Shown here: positions 48,307 through 55,819 of the stretch, one piece after another
Layout: every line of letters starts with the position of its first letter
Numbering within the stretch: the stretch's first letter is position 1
Assembly: GCF_002904295.1 (NCBI RefSeq)
Contig: NZ_PPHG01000089.1
Location: 176,476 to 240,475, forward strand
DNA: 64,000 bases
From: Amycolatopsis sp. CA-128772
Lineage (GTDB): Bacteria; Actinomycetota; Actinomycetes; Mycobacteriales; Pseudonocardiaceae
Direction of reading: 5' to 3'
Notes under the pieces: generated by a model
The model's input: only the letters and a program-made list of their open reading frames with translations
What the model was told of the DNA's origin: nothing
Database searches by the model: none
Position numbers and translations under genes: made by a program

Positions 48307-48948
48307 TCAGAGGGTGAGCCGGAGGAGGGGCAGGCCGCTCGCCAGGCGGACCTCCAGGGCCGTCAGGTCCGGTGTCTTGAGGGCCGTGCCGATCACGATG
48401 CGGGCCGTGTTGTCCGGGACCGCCTTCCAGGTCGCCAGCTCCGTCTCCGAGCCGTCGCGGGCGATCGCCACCAGGAGGTACTCGCCGCCGCTGCGGCCAC
48501 CCGTGTAGCTGCACGACATGTCCACCTGCGTGCCCCACGCGAAGGCGTCGAGGCGGGCGTCTGCGCGCACCGGGAACTCGCCCAGCGCCGTCATCGCCAC
48601 CGAGGGCGGCGGGGCGGGCGGCGGCGCCGAGGCCACCACCGCCAGCGCGACGCACGCCGACACCGCCAGCGCGGCCGAAGCGGACGTCACCGCGAGCCGG
48701 ATCCGGCGGCCGCGCCGGACGCGGCGGAGGACCGACGGCAGCAGGTCGGGCGGGGGCGCCGCCAGCTCGGGCGGCACCGCCGGGGCGTCCACCCTGGCCA
48801 GCAGCCCGGGCAGCCCCGCCAGTTCGCGCACCGAGGCCGCGCAGCGGTCGCACGTGCGCAGGTGCTCCTCGAAGCGCTGCCGGTCCTCGGGGGACAGCGC
48901 TCCCAGCACGTAGGCGGCGTCGAACGTCGCGAACGGGTCCTCGCTCAC
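48307..48948 (-). CDS. Zinc-binding anti-sigma factor
   Basis: 213 residues with the ZAS motif in EEHLRTCDRCAASV (His-x3-Cys-x2-Cys) after YVLGALSPEDRQRFE, a single membrane segment near residues 92-112, and an outer domain with the SCSYTGGRSGGEYLLVAI strand. Holds the cognate ECF sigma factor until thiol oxidation or membrane signal releases it. GTG start in a GTGA with the sigma stop. Layout resembles SigL-RslA of M. tuberculosis. Confidence 0.9.
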   Translation of the reverse strand: MSEDPFATFDAAYVLGALSPEDRQRFEEHLRTCDRCAASVRELAGLPGLLARVDAPAVPPELAAPPPDLLPSVLRRVRRGRRIRLAVTSASAALAVSACVALAVVASAPPPAPPPSVAMTALGEFPVRADARLDAFAWGTQVDMSCSYTGGRSGGEYLLVAIARDGSETELATWKAVPDNTARIVIGTALKTPDLTALEVRLASGLPLLRLTL

Positions 48949-49457
48949 TGGGTCACCCCCCTCTCCTCGAGCACCAACCGCAGCGCGCGCAACGCGTAGT
49001 GCGTGCGCGACTTGACCGTCCCTTCGGCCACGCCCAGCCGCCGCGCGGCGTCCGCCACCGAATAGCCCTGGAAGTAACACAGGACCAGCACCTCGCGGTG
49101 CCGTTCCGACAGCTCGGCCAGCGCCTCCGCGACCAGCCAGCCCTGCACCGCGCGGTCGGTGCCGTCGGCGACCGCGCCCTCCGGCGGCCGGTCGGTGACC
49201 ACCTCCGAGCGGGCCGACGCCGAGCGCCAGCCGTCGATGGCGATCCGCCGCGCCACCGTGAACAGCCACGCCCGCGCCGAGCCCTGCGACTGGTCCAGCA
49301 CCGTCGTCGACCGCCAGGCCCGCAGCAGCGTCTCCTGGACGACGTCCTCGGCCCGGATCCGGTCGCCCGAGGTCAGGTGCAGCGCGTACGACCACAGCGC
49401 CGACGCGTGCTCCTCGTGCAGCGCCCGCATCAACGCCTCTTCGGCGACGTCCTTCAC
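48945..49457 (-). CDS. ECF sigma factor (SigL-like)
   Basis: 170 residues with sigma region 2 (LTSGDRIRAEDVVQETLLRA, ARAWLFTVARRIAIDGWRS) and region 4 (LSERHREVLVLCYFQGYSVA, RRLGVAEGTVKSRTHYALRA). Its own operon and the divergent Rieske gene both have TGAACC-N16-CGT promoters, which is close to the SigL consensus known from M. tuberculosis, so autoregulation is likely. GTG start 49457, ten bases after the stop of the preceding membrane gene. Confidence 0.92.
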   Translation of the reverse strand: MKDVAEEALMRALHEEHASALWSYALHLTSGDRIRAEDVVQETLLRAWRSTTVLDQSQGSARAWLFTVARRIAIDGWRSASARSEVVTDRPPEGAVADGTDRAVQGWLVAEALAELSERHREVLVLCYFQGYSVADAARRLGVAEGTVKSRTHYALRALRLVLEERGVTQ

Positions 49458-49467
49458 CGGCCGGGCC

Positions 49468-49836
49468 TCAGACCGCGGCGCGGCGCCGGTCCCTGACGAA
49501 CAGCAGCGCCAGACCGCCCACGATGCAGACCGCCTCCGTGATGACGCCCCAGTACTCCGGCTGGCTGTTGAACTGGTCGTGGTTGCCGGCGAACCCGACC
49601 GTCGCGGCCAGCACGTACGCGCCGAGCGTCAGCGCCCCGAAGCCGGCCGCGCCCAGCGCGGGCAGCCAGTGCCGCCAGGCCAGGACCGCGATCGCCAGCA
49701 CCAGCCCGGCGATCGCGTCGAGCAGGAACAGCGGGCCCACGATGCCCGGGTAGTCCTCGGTCCACAGGAAGTAGTGCACGCCCGCCGAGCCCAGCAGTGC
49801 GGCCGCCACGACGATGCGCAGGATCCAGCTCACCAT
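49468..49836 (-). CDS. Four-helix small membrane protein heading the sigma operon
   Basis: 122 residues with four hydrophobic helices (about 5-22, 33-55, 59-80, 92-113); HYFLWTEDYPGIVGPLFLLD is a recognisable loop. It may be DoxX-like, but the match is weak. ATG 49836 has GGAGGAAC six bases upstream. Ten bases before the sigma gene and behind an ECF promoter, so it is part of the same operon and a likely member of the redox/envelope response. Confidence 0.8.
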   Translation of the reverse strand: MVSWILRIVVAAALLGSAGVHYFLWTEDYPGIVGPLFLLDAIAGLVLAIAVLAWRHWLPALGAAGFGALTLGAYVLAATVGFAGNHDQFNSQPEYWGVITEAVCIVGGLALLFVRDRRRAAV

Positions 49837-49870
49837 GATCGTTCCTCCACTCCACACCCACTCCGCTACA

Positions 49871-49898
49871 TACACGGAACGGGGGGCGATCCGGTTCA
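49871..49898 (-). promoter_or_regulatory. ECF-type promoter, leftward (sigma operon)
   Basis: TGAACC (49898-49893), 16-base spacer, CGTGTA (49876-49871). Predicted start about 49864, giving a leader of roughly 30 bases to ATG 49836. Matches the published SigL-type consensus as I recall it. Confidence 0.72.
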
Positions 49899-49906
49899 CC
49901 GGGAAT

Positions 49907-49934
49907 TGAACCGAACGGGGGGCGATCTCGTTCA
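49907..49934 (+). promoter_or_regulatory. ECF-type promoter, rightward (Rieske gene)
   Basis: TGAACC (49907-49912), 16-base spacer, CGTTCA (49929-49934). The start would fall at or next to the ATG at 49942, so the transcript is probably leaderless; no ribosome binding site is visible. Confidence 0.68.
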
Positions 49935-49941
49935 GTAGGGC

Positions 49942-50379
49942 ATGACAGCCGAACTGCACTCCCGCCGCACCGTCCTGTCCACCGGTGCCGCCGTCGCCGG
50001 TGCCGCCGTCGGCGCCGTCGCGCTCTCCGCCTGCTCGTCCGAGCCGGGGGCCAAGTCCGGCACCGCCCAGGCGCCGATCGCCGCCGGGACGCCGCTGGTC
50101 GCGCTGGCCGACGTCCCGGTCGGCCAGGCCAAGGCGGCCAAGGCGCCGGACGGCTCCGACGTCATCGTGGCCCGGACGTCCGAATCGGCCTGCGCCGCGT
50201 TCAGCGCGATCTGCACGCACCAGGGCTGCACGGTGACCCCGAAGGGCGCCGACCTGGTCTGCCCGTGCCACGGCTCGGTGTTCAACGCGCTCACCGGCGA
50301 GGTCAAGCAGGGCCCGGCGAACAAGCCGCTGCCGTCCGTGCCGGTCAAGGTCGAGAACGGCAAGGTCGTGACCGGCTGA
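49942..50379 (+). CDS. Tat-exported Rieske [2Fe-2S] lipoprotein
   Basis: 145 residues. Twin-Arg signal HSRRTVLSTGAAVAG ends in a lipobox (VALSAC), then a Rieske fold with the cluster ligands CTHQGC and CPCHGSVF. Like other stand-alone actinobacterial Rieske proteins it is probably membrane-anchored on the outside; redox partner unknown. Divergent from the ECF sigma operon and sharing its promoter type, which suggests it answers the same stress. Convergent with the PTS gene crr. Confidence 0.92.
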   Translation: MTAELHSRRTVLSTGAAVAGAAVGAVALSACSSEPGAKSGTAQAPIAAGTPLVALADVPVGQAKAAKAPDGSDVIVARTSESACAAFSAICTHQGCTVTPKGADLVCPCHGSVFNALTGEVKQGPANKPLPSVPVKVENGKVVTG

Positions 50380-50398
50380 CGAGCCGGGCGCACGCGAA

Positions 50399-50430
50399 GG
50401 GCCCTTGCGGACGAGAGTCCACAAGGGCCC
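50399..50430. terminator. Bidirectional hairpin between Rieske and crr
   Basis: gggcccttg (50399-50407) pairs with caagggccc (50422-50430), extended by ggac/gtcc. It lies between two convergent stop codons. Confidence 0.7.
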
Positions 50431-50449
50431 GACGCGTGCCCGAACCGGC

Positions 50450-50905
50450 TCAGGCGTCCCAGGCGAACAACCGGTCCCCGGCCGCGACGGCCCGGTCCGC
50501 GTCCAGCCCGGACAGCACGTCCGCCGACGCGTCCAGCGCGACGACCGGGACGATCGCCGAATAGCCCGCCGCGGTCACCGCCTCCGGGTCCCAGCTGACG
50601 ATCGGCTGGCCGGCCCGCACCTGCTCGCCCTTGACGACGTGCAGCGTGAAGCCCTCGCCCTTTTCCTTCACCGTGTCGATGCCCAGGTGGACGAGCACGG
50701 CCTTGCCGTCCTCGGTCGCGACGACGTAGGCGTGCGGGTGCAGCGTCGCGACCGTGCCGTCGACCGGCGCGACCGCGTCCGACCGGCCGCCCGCGGGCTG
50801 CACCGCGATGCCCGGGCCCACCATGGCCTGCGCGAACACCGGATCCGGGACCTCGGTGATCGGCACCACGCGCCCGGCGACCGGGCTGAGGACCTCGAAG
50901 CTCAC
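50450..50905 (-). CDS. crr: PTS glucose-family EIIA component
   Basis: 151 residues. Passes phosphate from HPr to EIIB. Shows VLSPVAGRVVPITEVPDPVF, APVDGTVATLHPHAYVV and the phospho-His segment AVLVHLGIDTVKEKGEGF. GTG start in a GTGA with the EIIB stop. With EIIB, EIIC and HPr nearby it completes the sugar-specific part of the system; enzyme I (ptsI) is not in this window. Confidence 0.95.
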   Translation of the reverse strand: MSFEVLSPVAGRVVPITEVPDPVFAQAMVGPGIAVQPAGGRSDAVAPVDGTVATLHPHAYVVATEDGKAVLVHLGIDTVKEKGEGFTLHVVKGEQVRAGQPIVSWDPEAVTAAGYSAIVPVVALDASADVLSGLDADRAVAAGDRLFAWDA

Positions 50906-51141
50906 AGCAGGTCCTCGATGTCGCTGGCGATCGTGTCCGCCTCCGGCCCGACGATCACCTGCAGCGCCGCCGACCCCATCTTCACGACGCCCATCGCGCC
51001 GGCCTTCTTCAGCGCCGCTTCGTCGACGAGGCTCATGTCCTCGACCTCGCAGCGCAGCCGCGTGATGCAGCCCTCGATCTCGGTGAGGTTGCCCGCGCCG
51101 CCGAGTGCCGCGAGGATCTTTTCGGGCCTGTCATCCGCCAT
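50902..51141 (-). CDS. PTS EIIB component, glucose/GlcNAc family
   Basis: 79 residues. Contains the EIIB signature EIEGCITRLRCEVED with the phosphorylated Cys in GCITRLR. ATG 51141 has AAGGAG six bases upstream; the longer frame from 51291 has no support. Separate small EIIB with separate EIIC is the arrangement known for NagF/NagE2 GlcNAc uptake in Streptomyces. Divergent from the GntR-EIIC-HPr operon. Confidence 0.93.
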   Translation of the reverse strand: MADDRPEKILAALGGAGNLTEIEGCITRLRCEVEDMSLVDEAALKKAGAMGVVKMGSAALQVIVGPEADTIASDIEDLL

Positions 51142-51254
51142 CGCGGTCTCCTTGCTCACTGTTTGTTCCCAACCTGACGCGAACCGCGTGTCCACCTGTA
51201 CTACGCCGATCGTCGGCATGCACCCCGCCGCGGGCCACGAACGGATAACGGTGG

Positions 51255-51284
51255 TTGACACCCGTCCGCACGGCGGAGCATCCT
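51255..51284 (+). promoter_or_regulatory. Housekeeping-type promoter for the GntR-PTS operon
   Basis: TTGACA at 51255-51260 and CATCCT at 51279-51284 with an 18-base spacer. The start would lie near 51291, just before the dre-like site, so bound regulator would block it. Confidence 0.5.
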
Positions 51285-51297
51285 GCCCCATCAGATC

Positions 51298-51313
51298 ATT
51301 GGTCTAGACCGGA
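51298..51313. promoter_or_regulatory. dre-like operator (DasR-type)
   Basis: attGGTCTAGACCgga; the 10-bp core at 51301-51310 is a perfect palindrome and identical to the core of the DasR responsive element. A second dyad, ccggaac...gttccgg, follows at 51309-51330. Between the divergent EIIB and GntR genes. Confidence 0.75.
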
Positions 51314-51383
51314 ACGTACCAATGTTCCGGGCCGGACGCGAGCACCGGTCCCCGGTGACGCGAGAACGAGGAGGGTGACGCCG

Positions 51384-52169
51384 ATGAGCGCGGCCGCGCA
51401 CGTCCCGCCGCCCGACAAGGTTGTCAACGGGCCCACGCCCAAGCACGCCCAGCTGCGGGAGATCCTCCGCCGCACGGTGGAGCGCGAGCTCCCGCCGGGT
51501 GCGCCGATCCCGTCCGAACGCGAGCTGGCGCAACGCTACGGCGTGTCGCGGCTCACGGTCCGGTCGGCGATCGGCAAGCTGGTCGAGGAGGGCCTGCTGG
51601 CCCGGGTCCGCGGCAAGGGTACGTTCACCGCGGCCCGGCGGATGGAGCTGCAGCTCTACCTGATGTCGTTCACCGACGACATGCGGAGGCGGGGGCTGAC
51701 CCCGACGACCGAGGTGGTCTCCGCGGCCACCGAGGTGCCGCCCACCGCCTCGGCACACGCCCTCGGCCTGGCCGAGGGCGCTCCGGCGCACCACCTGGTG
51801 CGGTTGCGGCACGCCGACGGCGTGCCACTGGCCGTCGAACGCGGCTGGTACCACGCGGGCCGGGCCCCCGGCCTGCTCGGACTGGACCTGACCCAGTCCA
51901 TCTACGCGCAGCTGGCCGAGACGTACGGTGTGCGTCCCGACCGGGCGTGGCAGACGGTCTGGGCCGAAGGTGCGGACCGCGAGACGGCCCGGCTGCTCGG
52001 CATGCGCGCCGGCAGCCCGCTGCTCGTGTTCCGGCGGGTTTCCAGCGCGAACGGCGACCCCATCGAAGACATCACGTCCTGGTACCGGGGAGATCACTAC
52101 CAGGTGACCATGCAGTTGGACCGGAACACCCCGGAACCCGGTCAACCCCACTATGGAGGAACCAGATGA
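51384..52169 (+). CDS. GntR/HutC-family regulator (DasR/NagR-like)
   Basis: 261 residues: N-terminal winged helix (IPSERELAQRYGVSRLTVRS then VRGKGTFTA) and C-terminal UTRA ligand domain (MELQLYLMSFTDDMRRRGLT, VPLAVERGWYH, WAEGADRETARLLGM). Such regulators bind amino-sugar phosphates. A dre-like core lies 71 bases upstream, and the downstream genes are PTS parts, so it most likely represses GlcNAc-type uptake until glucosamine 6-phosphate appears. ATG 51384 with GAGGAGGG upstream; the frame to 51255 is not needed. Confidence 0.9.
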   Translation: MSAAAHVPPPDKVVNGPTPKHAQLREILRRTVERELPPGAPIPSERELAQRYGVSRLTVRSAIGKLVEEGLLARVRGKGTFTAARRMELQLYLMSFTDDMRRRGLTPTTEVVSAATEVPPTASAHALGLAEGAPAHHLVRLRHADGVPLAVERGWYHAGRAPGLLGLDLTQSIYAQLAETYGVRPDRAWQTVWAEGADRETARLLGMRAGSPLLVFRRVSSANGDPIEDITSWYRGDHYQVTMQLDRNTPEPGQPHYGGTR

Positions 52170-53401
52170 GTTCGACCACCGCGGAGGGGGCGAAGAAGAG
52201 CGGCAGCGGTCTCGCCGGTCTTCAGCGCTTCGGCCGTAGCCTCATGCTCCCGATCGCCGTGCTCCCGGCGGCGGGCATCCTGCTCCGGCTGGGCCAGGAC
52301 GACATGCTCGGGGCGAAGGGCCTCGGCTGGAACAAGGTCGCCTCGGTGCTCGGCGCCGGCGGCGGCGCCCTGTTCAACTGGCTGCCGTTGCTGTTCGCGG
52401 TCGGCATCGCCGTCGGCTTCGCCAGGAAGGGCGACGGCTCGACCGCCGTCGCGGCAGTCGTCGGCTTCTTCGTCTTCACCAGCGTCATCCAGGTGTTCGC
52501 CCCGCTGAAGGACCTGCCCAAGTATGCCGCCGGGTCCACCGAGCTCGCACCGATCAAGTGGCCCTATTCGGTGCTCGCCGGTGTCGTCGTCGGCATCGTG
52601 GCGGCGTTGCTGTGGCAGAAGTACCACCGCATCAAGCTGCCCGCCTACCTGGCGTTCTTCGGCGGCCGCCGGTTCGTGCCGATCATCACCGCGGGCGTCA
52701 TGGTGATCCTCGGCGTGCTCTTCGGCCTGGTCTTCCACTGGGTCAACAGCGGCATCGAGTCGATCGGTGACGCGGTCACCGCCTCCCCGGTCGCCGGCGG
52801 CGGCATCTACGGCGCGCTGAACCGCCTGCTCATCCCGGTCGGTCTGCACCAGCTGCTGAACGTCCCGATCTGGTTCATCTTCAAGGGCGGCGACATCAAC
52901 AACTTCGTCGCGGGCGACATGTCGGCGGGCGCCTTCACCACGGGCTTCTTCCCGATCTTCATGTTCGCGCTGCCCGCGGCGGCACTGGCGATCTGGCAGA
53001 CCGCCCGCCCGGCGCAGCGGAAGATCGTCGGCGGCGTGATGATCTCCGCGGCGCTGACCTCGTTCCTCACCGGTGTGACCGAGCCGATCGAGTTCTCGTT
53101 CATGTTCGTCGCGTGGCCGCTGTACCTCTTCCACGCGATCATGACCGGCACCTCGCTGGCGATCTGCAATGCGCTGGGCATCCACCAGAGCTTCAACTTC
53201 TCCGCGGGTGGCATCGACTTCCTGCTCAACCTGGGCGCCCCGGCGGCGCAGAAGCCGTGGCTGCTCATCCCGATCGGCCTCGTCTACGCGGTGCTCTACT
53301 ACGTGGTCTTCCGCTTCGCGATCATCAAGTTCAACCTGCGCACGCCGGGCCGCGAAGACGACTCGGTCGAGGCCGACCTCGACCGGACCGCCGCCGCGTA
53401 A
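52166..53401 (+). CDS. PTS EIIC permease, GlcNAc/glucose family
   Basis: 411-residue integral membrane permease with about ten hydrophobic segments. Family motifs: QRFGRSLMLPIAVLPAAGIL at the start, GGGIYGALNRLLIPVGLHQL, FKGGDINNFVAGD and LTGVTEPIEFSFMFVAWPLY, the substrate-gating segment. No fused EIIB. The ATG overlaps the regulator stop (ATGA), with GGAGGA five bases upstream. The GlcNAc assignment rests on the dre site and NagE2-like layout; glucose cannot be excluded. Confidence 0.92.
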   Translation: MSSTTAEGAKKSGSGLAGLQRFGRSLMLPIAVLPAAGILLRLGQDDMLGAKGLGWNKVASVLGAGGGALFNWLPLLFAVGIAVGFARKGDGSTAVAAVVGFFVFTSVIQVFAPLKDLPKYAAGSTELAPIKWPYSVLAGVVVGIVAALLWQKYHRIKLPAYLAFFGGRRFVPIITAGVMVILGVLFGLVFHWVNSGIESIGDAVTASPVAGGGIYGALNRLLIPVGLHQLLNVPIWFIFKGGDINNFVAGDMSAGAFTTGFFPIFMFALPAAALAIWQTARPAQRKIVGGVMISAALTSFLTGVTEPIEFSFMFVAWPLYLFHAIMTGTSLAICNALGIHQSFNFSAGGIDFLLNLGAPAAQKPWLLIPIGLVYAVLYYVVFRFAIIKFNLRTPGREDDSVEADLDRTAAA

Positions 53402-53441
53402 CATCCGTACCGACGTAGCACCCCGTAGCGAGAGGACGAAC

Positions 53442-53708
53442 ATGCCGGAGAAACGCGTCGCCGTGGCCAGCAAGGTGGGCCTGCACGCCCGGCCGGCCGC
53501 GCTGGTGGCGAAGGCGGCCGCGGCGCAGCCCGTCGCGGTGCAGATCGCCAAGGCCGGCGGTAACCCGGTGGCCGCCGGCAGCGTGCTGAACCTGATGACC
53601 CTGGCCGCCGGCTACGGCGACGAGGTCGTCATCAGCGCCGAGGGCGAGGGCGCCGAGGAGGCCGTGGAAGCGGTCGCCCAGCTCGTCGCCACCGACTTGG
53701 ACGCCTGA
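53442..53708 (+). CDS. ptsH: Phosphocarrier protein HPr
   Basis: 88 residues. KVGLHARPAALVAKAA has the His phosphorylated by enzyme I, and GSVLNLMTLAAG has the second conserved Ser region. ATG with AGAGGA five bases upstream, 40 bases after EIIC. Ends in a very strong terminator that closes the operon. Confidence 0.95.
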   Translation: MPEKRVAVASKVGLHARPAALVAKAAAAQPVAVQIAKAGGNPVAAGSVLNLMTLAAGYGDEVVISAEGEGAEEAVEAVAQLVATDLDA

Positions 53709-53723
53709 GTACCCGAGTAACGC

Positions 53724-53772
53724 CGCGAAGGCCCCGCACCGGCTCCCCGACAGCCGGTGCGGGGCCTTCGCG
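53724..53772. terminator. 21-bp stem terminator after ptsH
   Basis: 53724-53744 pairs perfectly with 53752-53772 around a 7-base loop. It lies between convergent ptsH and glycosyltransferase genes and can serve both. Confidence 0.85.
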
Positions 53773-53777
53773 TTCCG

Positions 53778-54986
53778 CTACCGGAGCCTCAACCGCGAAC
53801 GCTCGAAGATCTCGTCGGTCCAGGGCGCACACATCTCCCGGTACCGCTCGGCCTCCGACGCGCTCTTGAACCGCTCGAGCAGCGCTGCGATCAGCGCGTC
53901 GAGGTGCCGACCCGATCCGTCCACGGCACTGTTCGCGATCAGGACCTCGTCACGCCGCAGCCGTACCGTCCGCAGCAGGGCGGAGCCGGTCAGCCCGCCG
54001 TCGGCCAGGCCGGCGACCGAGCGGAAGTAGTGGGCGTCCGGGCTGTCGCCCTTGTCGACCCGATCCAGTTCGTCGGCGTAGCCGCGCACCGTCGCCCAGT
54101 CGCCCATCACCGCGAGACCCTGACAGGCGATGCACAGCGCCCGGCGGTAGTACTGGCGGGCGTTCAGGCGGTCGCCCGTTCCAGGATTCCGCTCGGCCAG
54201 TTCCTTCAGGGTTTCGCACAAATCCAAGATGTGCGCGCGGTCGAGAACGGTCAGTCCGTCCCGGACCATGAAGTACGGCCACCGCGGATTGTCCGCGTCG
54301 TCTTTCACCGCCGCGTTCAGCAAACGGATATTGCGATTCCGCTTGTCCTTCGCGGCGATCACCGTCGGCTCGTACCCGTCGTGATGGAACACGAGGTTCA
54401 AACCGGCCATGCCGACCGGCTCGTCCACCGGTCCGGAACACACCGGGTATTCGTGCACCGCTCCCCGATACCGAATCGAGCTGTCGGCCCGGAATATTCG
54501 GGGAACGTCCTCCATGGCGTGGTCGCGGCCGACGTGCCGGATGATCGGCGCGAAGACCAGACGGTCGAGGCCACGGAGAACCGTCAACGATTGCAGGCAC
54601 GCCACGAGCTCTTCGGCGGCAGGCCGGTCGAGCCATTCGTCGGCGTCGAGGAAGACCACCCAGCCCGCCCCGACCGCCTCGATCGCGAAGTTGCGGACCT
54701 CGGCGAACGAATCCGCCCACGGGGCCCGCACCGGCTCGACACCGTGCCGCCGGTACTGCTCCACGATGGCCGTCGTCCCGTCCACGGAACCGGTGTCCAC
54801 GACCAGGACACGATCCGCTCCCACGCCCACCACGCTGTCCAGGCACCGCGCGATGCACCGTTCCTCGTCCTTGGCCAGGACGACGACGCTCACCGGGCAC
54901 CCCACCGGCACACCGTCCGCGTCCAGCGAGTCGAGCGGCGGAAAGAGCCGCTGGATCCAGCGGCTCGGGAACACTTGGTCGGTCAC
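53778..54986 (-). CDS. Family 2 glycosyltransferase, SunS-like layout
   Basis: 402 residues. GT-A nucleotide-binding domain: VSVVVLAKDEERCIARCLDS, VLVVDTGSVDGTTAIVEQY, VFLDADEWLDRPA (DxD) and RYRGAVHEYPV near residue 195, followed by a helical C-terminal part rich in TPR-like helices. This architecture is found in GT2 enzymes that modify peptides (SunS family) and in other protein or lipid glycosyltransferases. GTG 54986 with GGGAGGAAG upstream. A small Cys-rich secreted protein gene lies 97 bases upstream on the same strand. Local GC is lower than in neighbours, suggesting acquisition. Confidence 0.85.
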   Translation of the reverse strand: MTDQVFPSRWIQRLFPPLDSLDADGVPVGCPVSVVVLAKDEERCIARCLDSVVGVGADRVLVVDTGSVDGTTAIVEQYRRHGVEPVRAPWADSFAEVRNFAIEAVGAGWVVFLDADEWLDRPAAEELVACLQSLTVLRGLDRLVFAPIIRHVGRDHAMEDVPRIFRADSSIRYRGAVHEYPVCSGPVDEPVGMAGLNLVFHHDGYEPTVIAAKDKRNRNIRLLNAAVKDDADNPRWPYFMVRDGLTVLDRAHILDLCETLKELAERNPGTGDRLNARQYYRRALCIACQGLAVMGDWATVRGYADELDRVDKGDSPDAHYFRSVAGLADGGLTGSALLRTVRLRRDEVLIANSAVDGSGRHLDALIAALLERFKSASEAERYREMCAPWTDEIFERSRLRLR

Positions 54987-55083
54987 GTCTTCCTCCCCCG
55001 CGAGACCACCGCGGAGGCCGGCCCCACGATCCGGGAGCCGGCCCCCACGGTCATCGATCACCTGCTACCGAACCGGTCCCGCC

Positions 55084-55506
55084 TCACTCGCACGCCGTGG
55101 TGGCGCGGCCCGGATCGTGGCCGCAGCCCAGATCGCGAAGCTCGCTGTGGAACTTGTAGCAGTTCCGCTCGCTGGGACCACTGCCCACCGTGTACGAACC
55201 CCGGTAGAAGTGGTAGTAGCCGTTGGACCCGCAGGACTTGTAGTGATCGCGCGGGATCGGATCCGGCTGCGTGCAGCTGCTGCTCAGCGAGCGGGGCACC
55301 GCGACGGCGGTGCCGGCGGACGCGGCGGGAGCGAACAGGGCGGAAAAGGAAACGCTCGCCGCGATCACGGCGCCGGCCACTCCGGCCCCGCGAAGGAATT
55401 TCCGGCTCCTGGCCCGTCCCGAAACGGGCTCGGACACAACCTGCGCCTTTGCCGTGGTCAGATCAGCTTCGATGGCGTCGAGAAACGCCAAATGCTCACC
55501 ATTCAT
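55084..55506 (-). CDS. Small Cys-rich secreted protein beside a glycosyltransferase
   Basis: 140 residues, no recognised family. N-terminal 38 residues are hydrophilic and acidic (MNGEHLAFLDAIEADLTT), then RSRKFLRGAG and a hydrophobic export segment (AGAVIAASVSFSALFAP) ending AASA. The predicted mature part of about 70 residues has five Cys (SSSC, KSCG, NCYK, LGCG, TACE) and many aromatic residues (NGYYHFYRGSYTV). An odd Cys number leaves one free for dimerisation or modification. ATG with GAGGGGAA upstream. Could be the substrate of the adjacent glycosyltransferase; that is inference. Confidence 0.7.
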   Translation of the reverse strand: MNGEHLAFLDAIEADLTTAKAQVVSEPVSGRARSRKFLRGAGVAGAVIAASVSFSALFAPAASAGTAVAVPRSLSSSCTQPDPIPRDHYKSCGSNGYYHFYRGSYTVGSGPSERNCYKFHSELRDLGCGHDPGRATTACE

Positions 55507-55819
55507 TGCAAGTTCCCCTCGTGTGTTATTTGCCGGATATCGGCGTATTTCGAAACTAGCAGGCCATCCACAGCCGCCGCAAGGAGTTTTGATCCGAACA
55601 CGCGGAAAGCGATGATTCCGTACCATTCAGCATGGTGAGCCACAAGCGACCGAAAGAGTGATGATCAACTCGGAATCGAGCAAGAACCGACTGCGCATCT
55701 TCAAAGTTGCGTTGCATTCCGAAATCAGGCGAGAGATCAGTCGGCGAGCCCGGTTTTCGTTGCCACCCGCCGACGGGGGCCAGGGCGGGGGCCTTCGCGG
55801 CGTTTCGTAGGCTGGCGGC
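55507..55819. other. AT-richer intergenic stretch, no gene seen
   Basis: 313 bases between the divergent Cys-rich protein gene and the S12 hydrolase. The composition is clearly less GC-rich than the rest of the window. It must hold the promoter of the Cys-rich gene, but I see no clear -35/-10, operator, repeat or RNA structure in it. Confidence 0.5.

Noticed and set aside
53778..55506. Calling the glycosyltransferase pair a glycocin cluster
   Set aside because: No peptidase-containing ABC transporter, thiol oxidase or immunity gene is present, so only a tentative pairing is reported.
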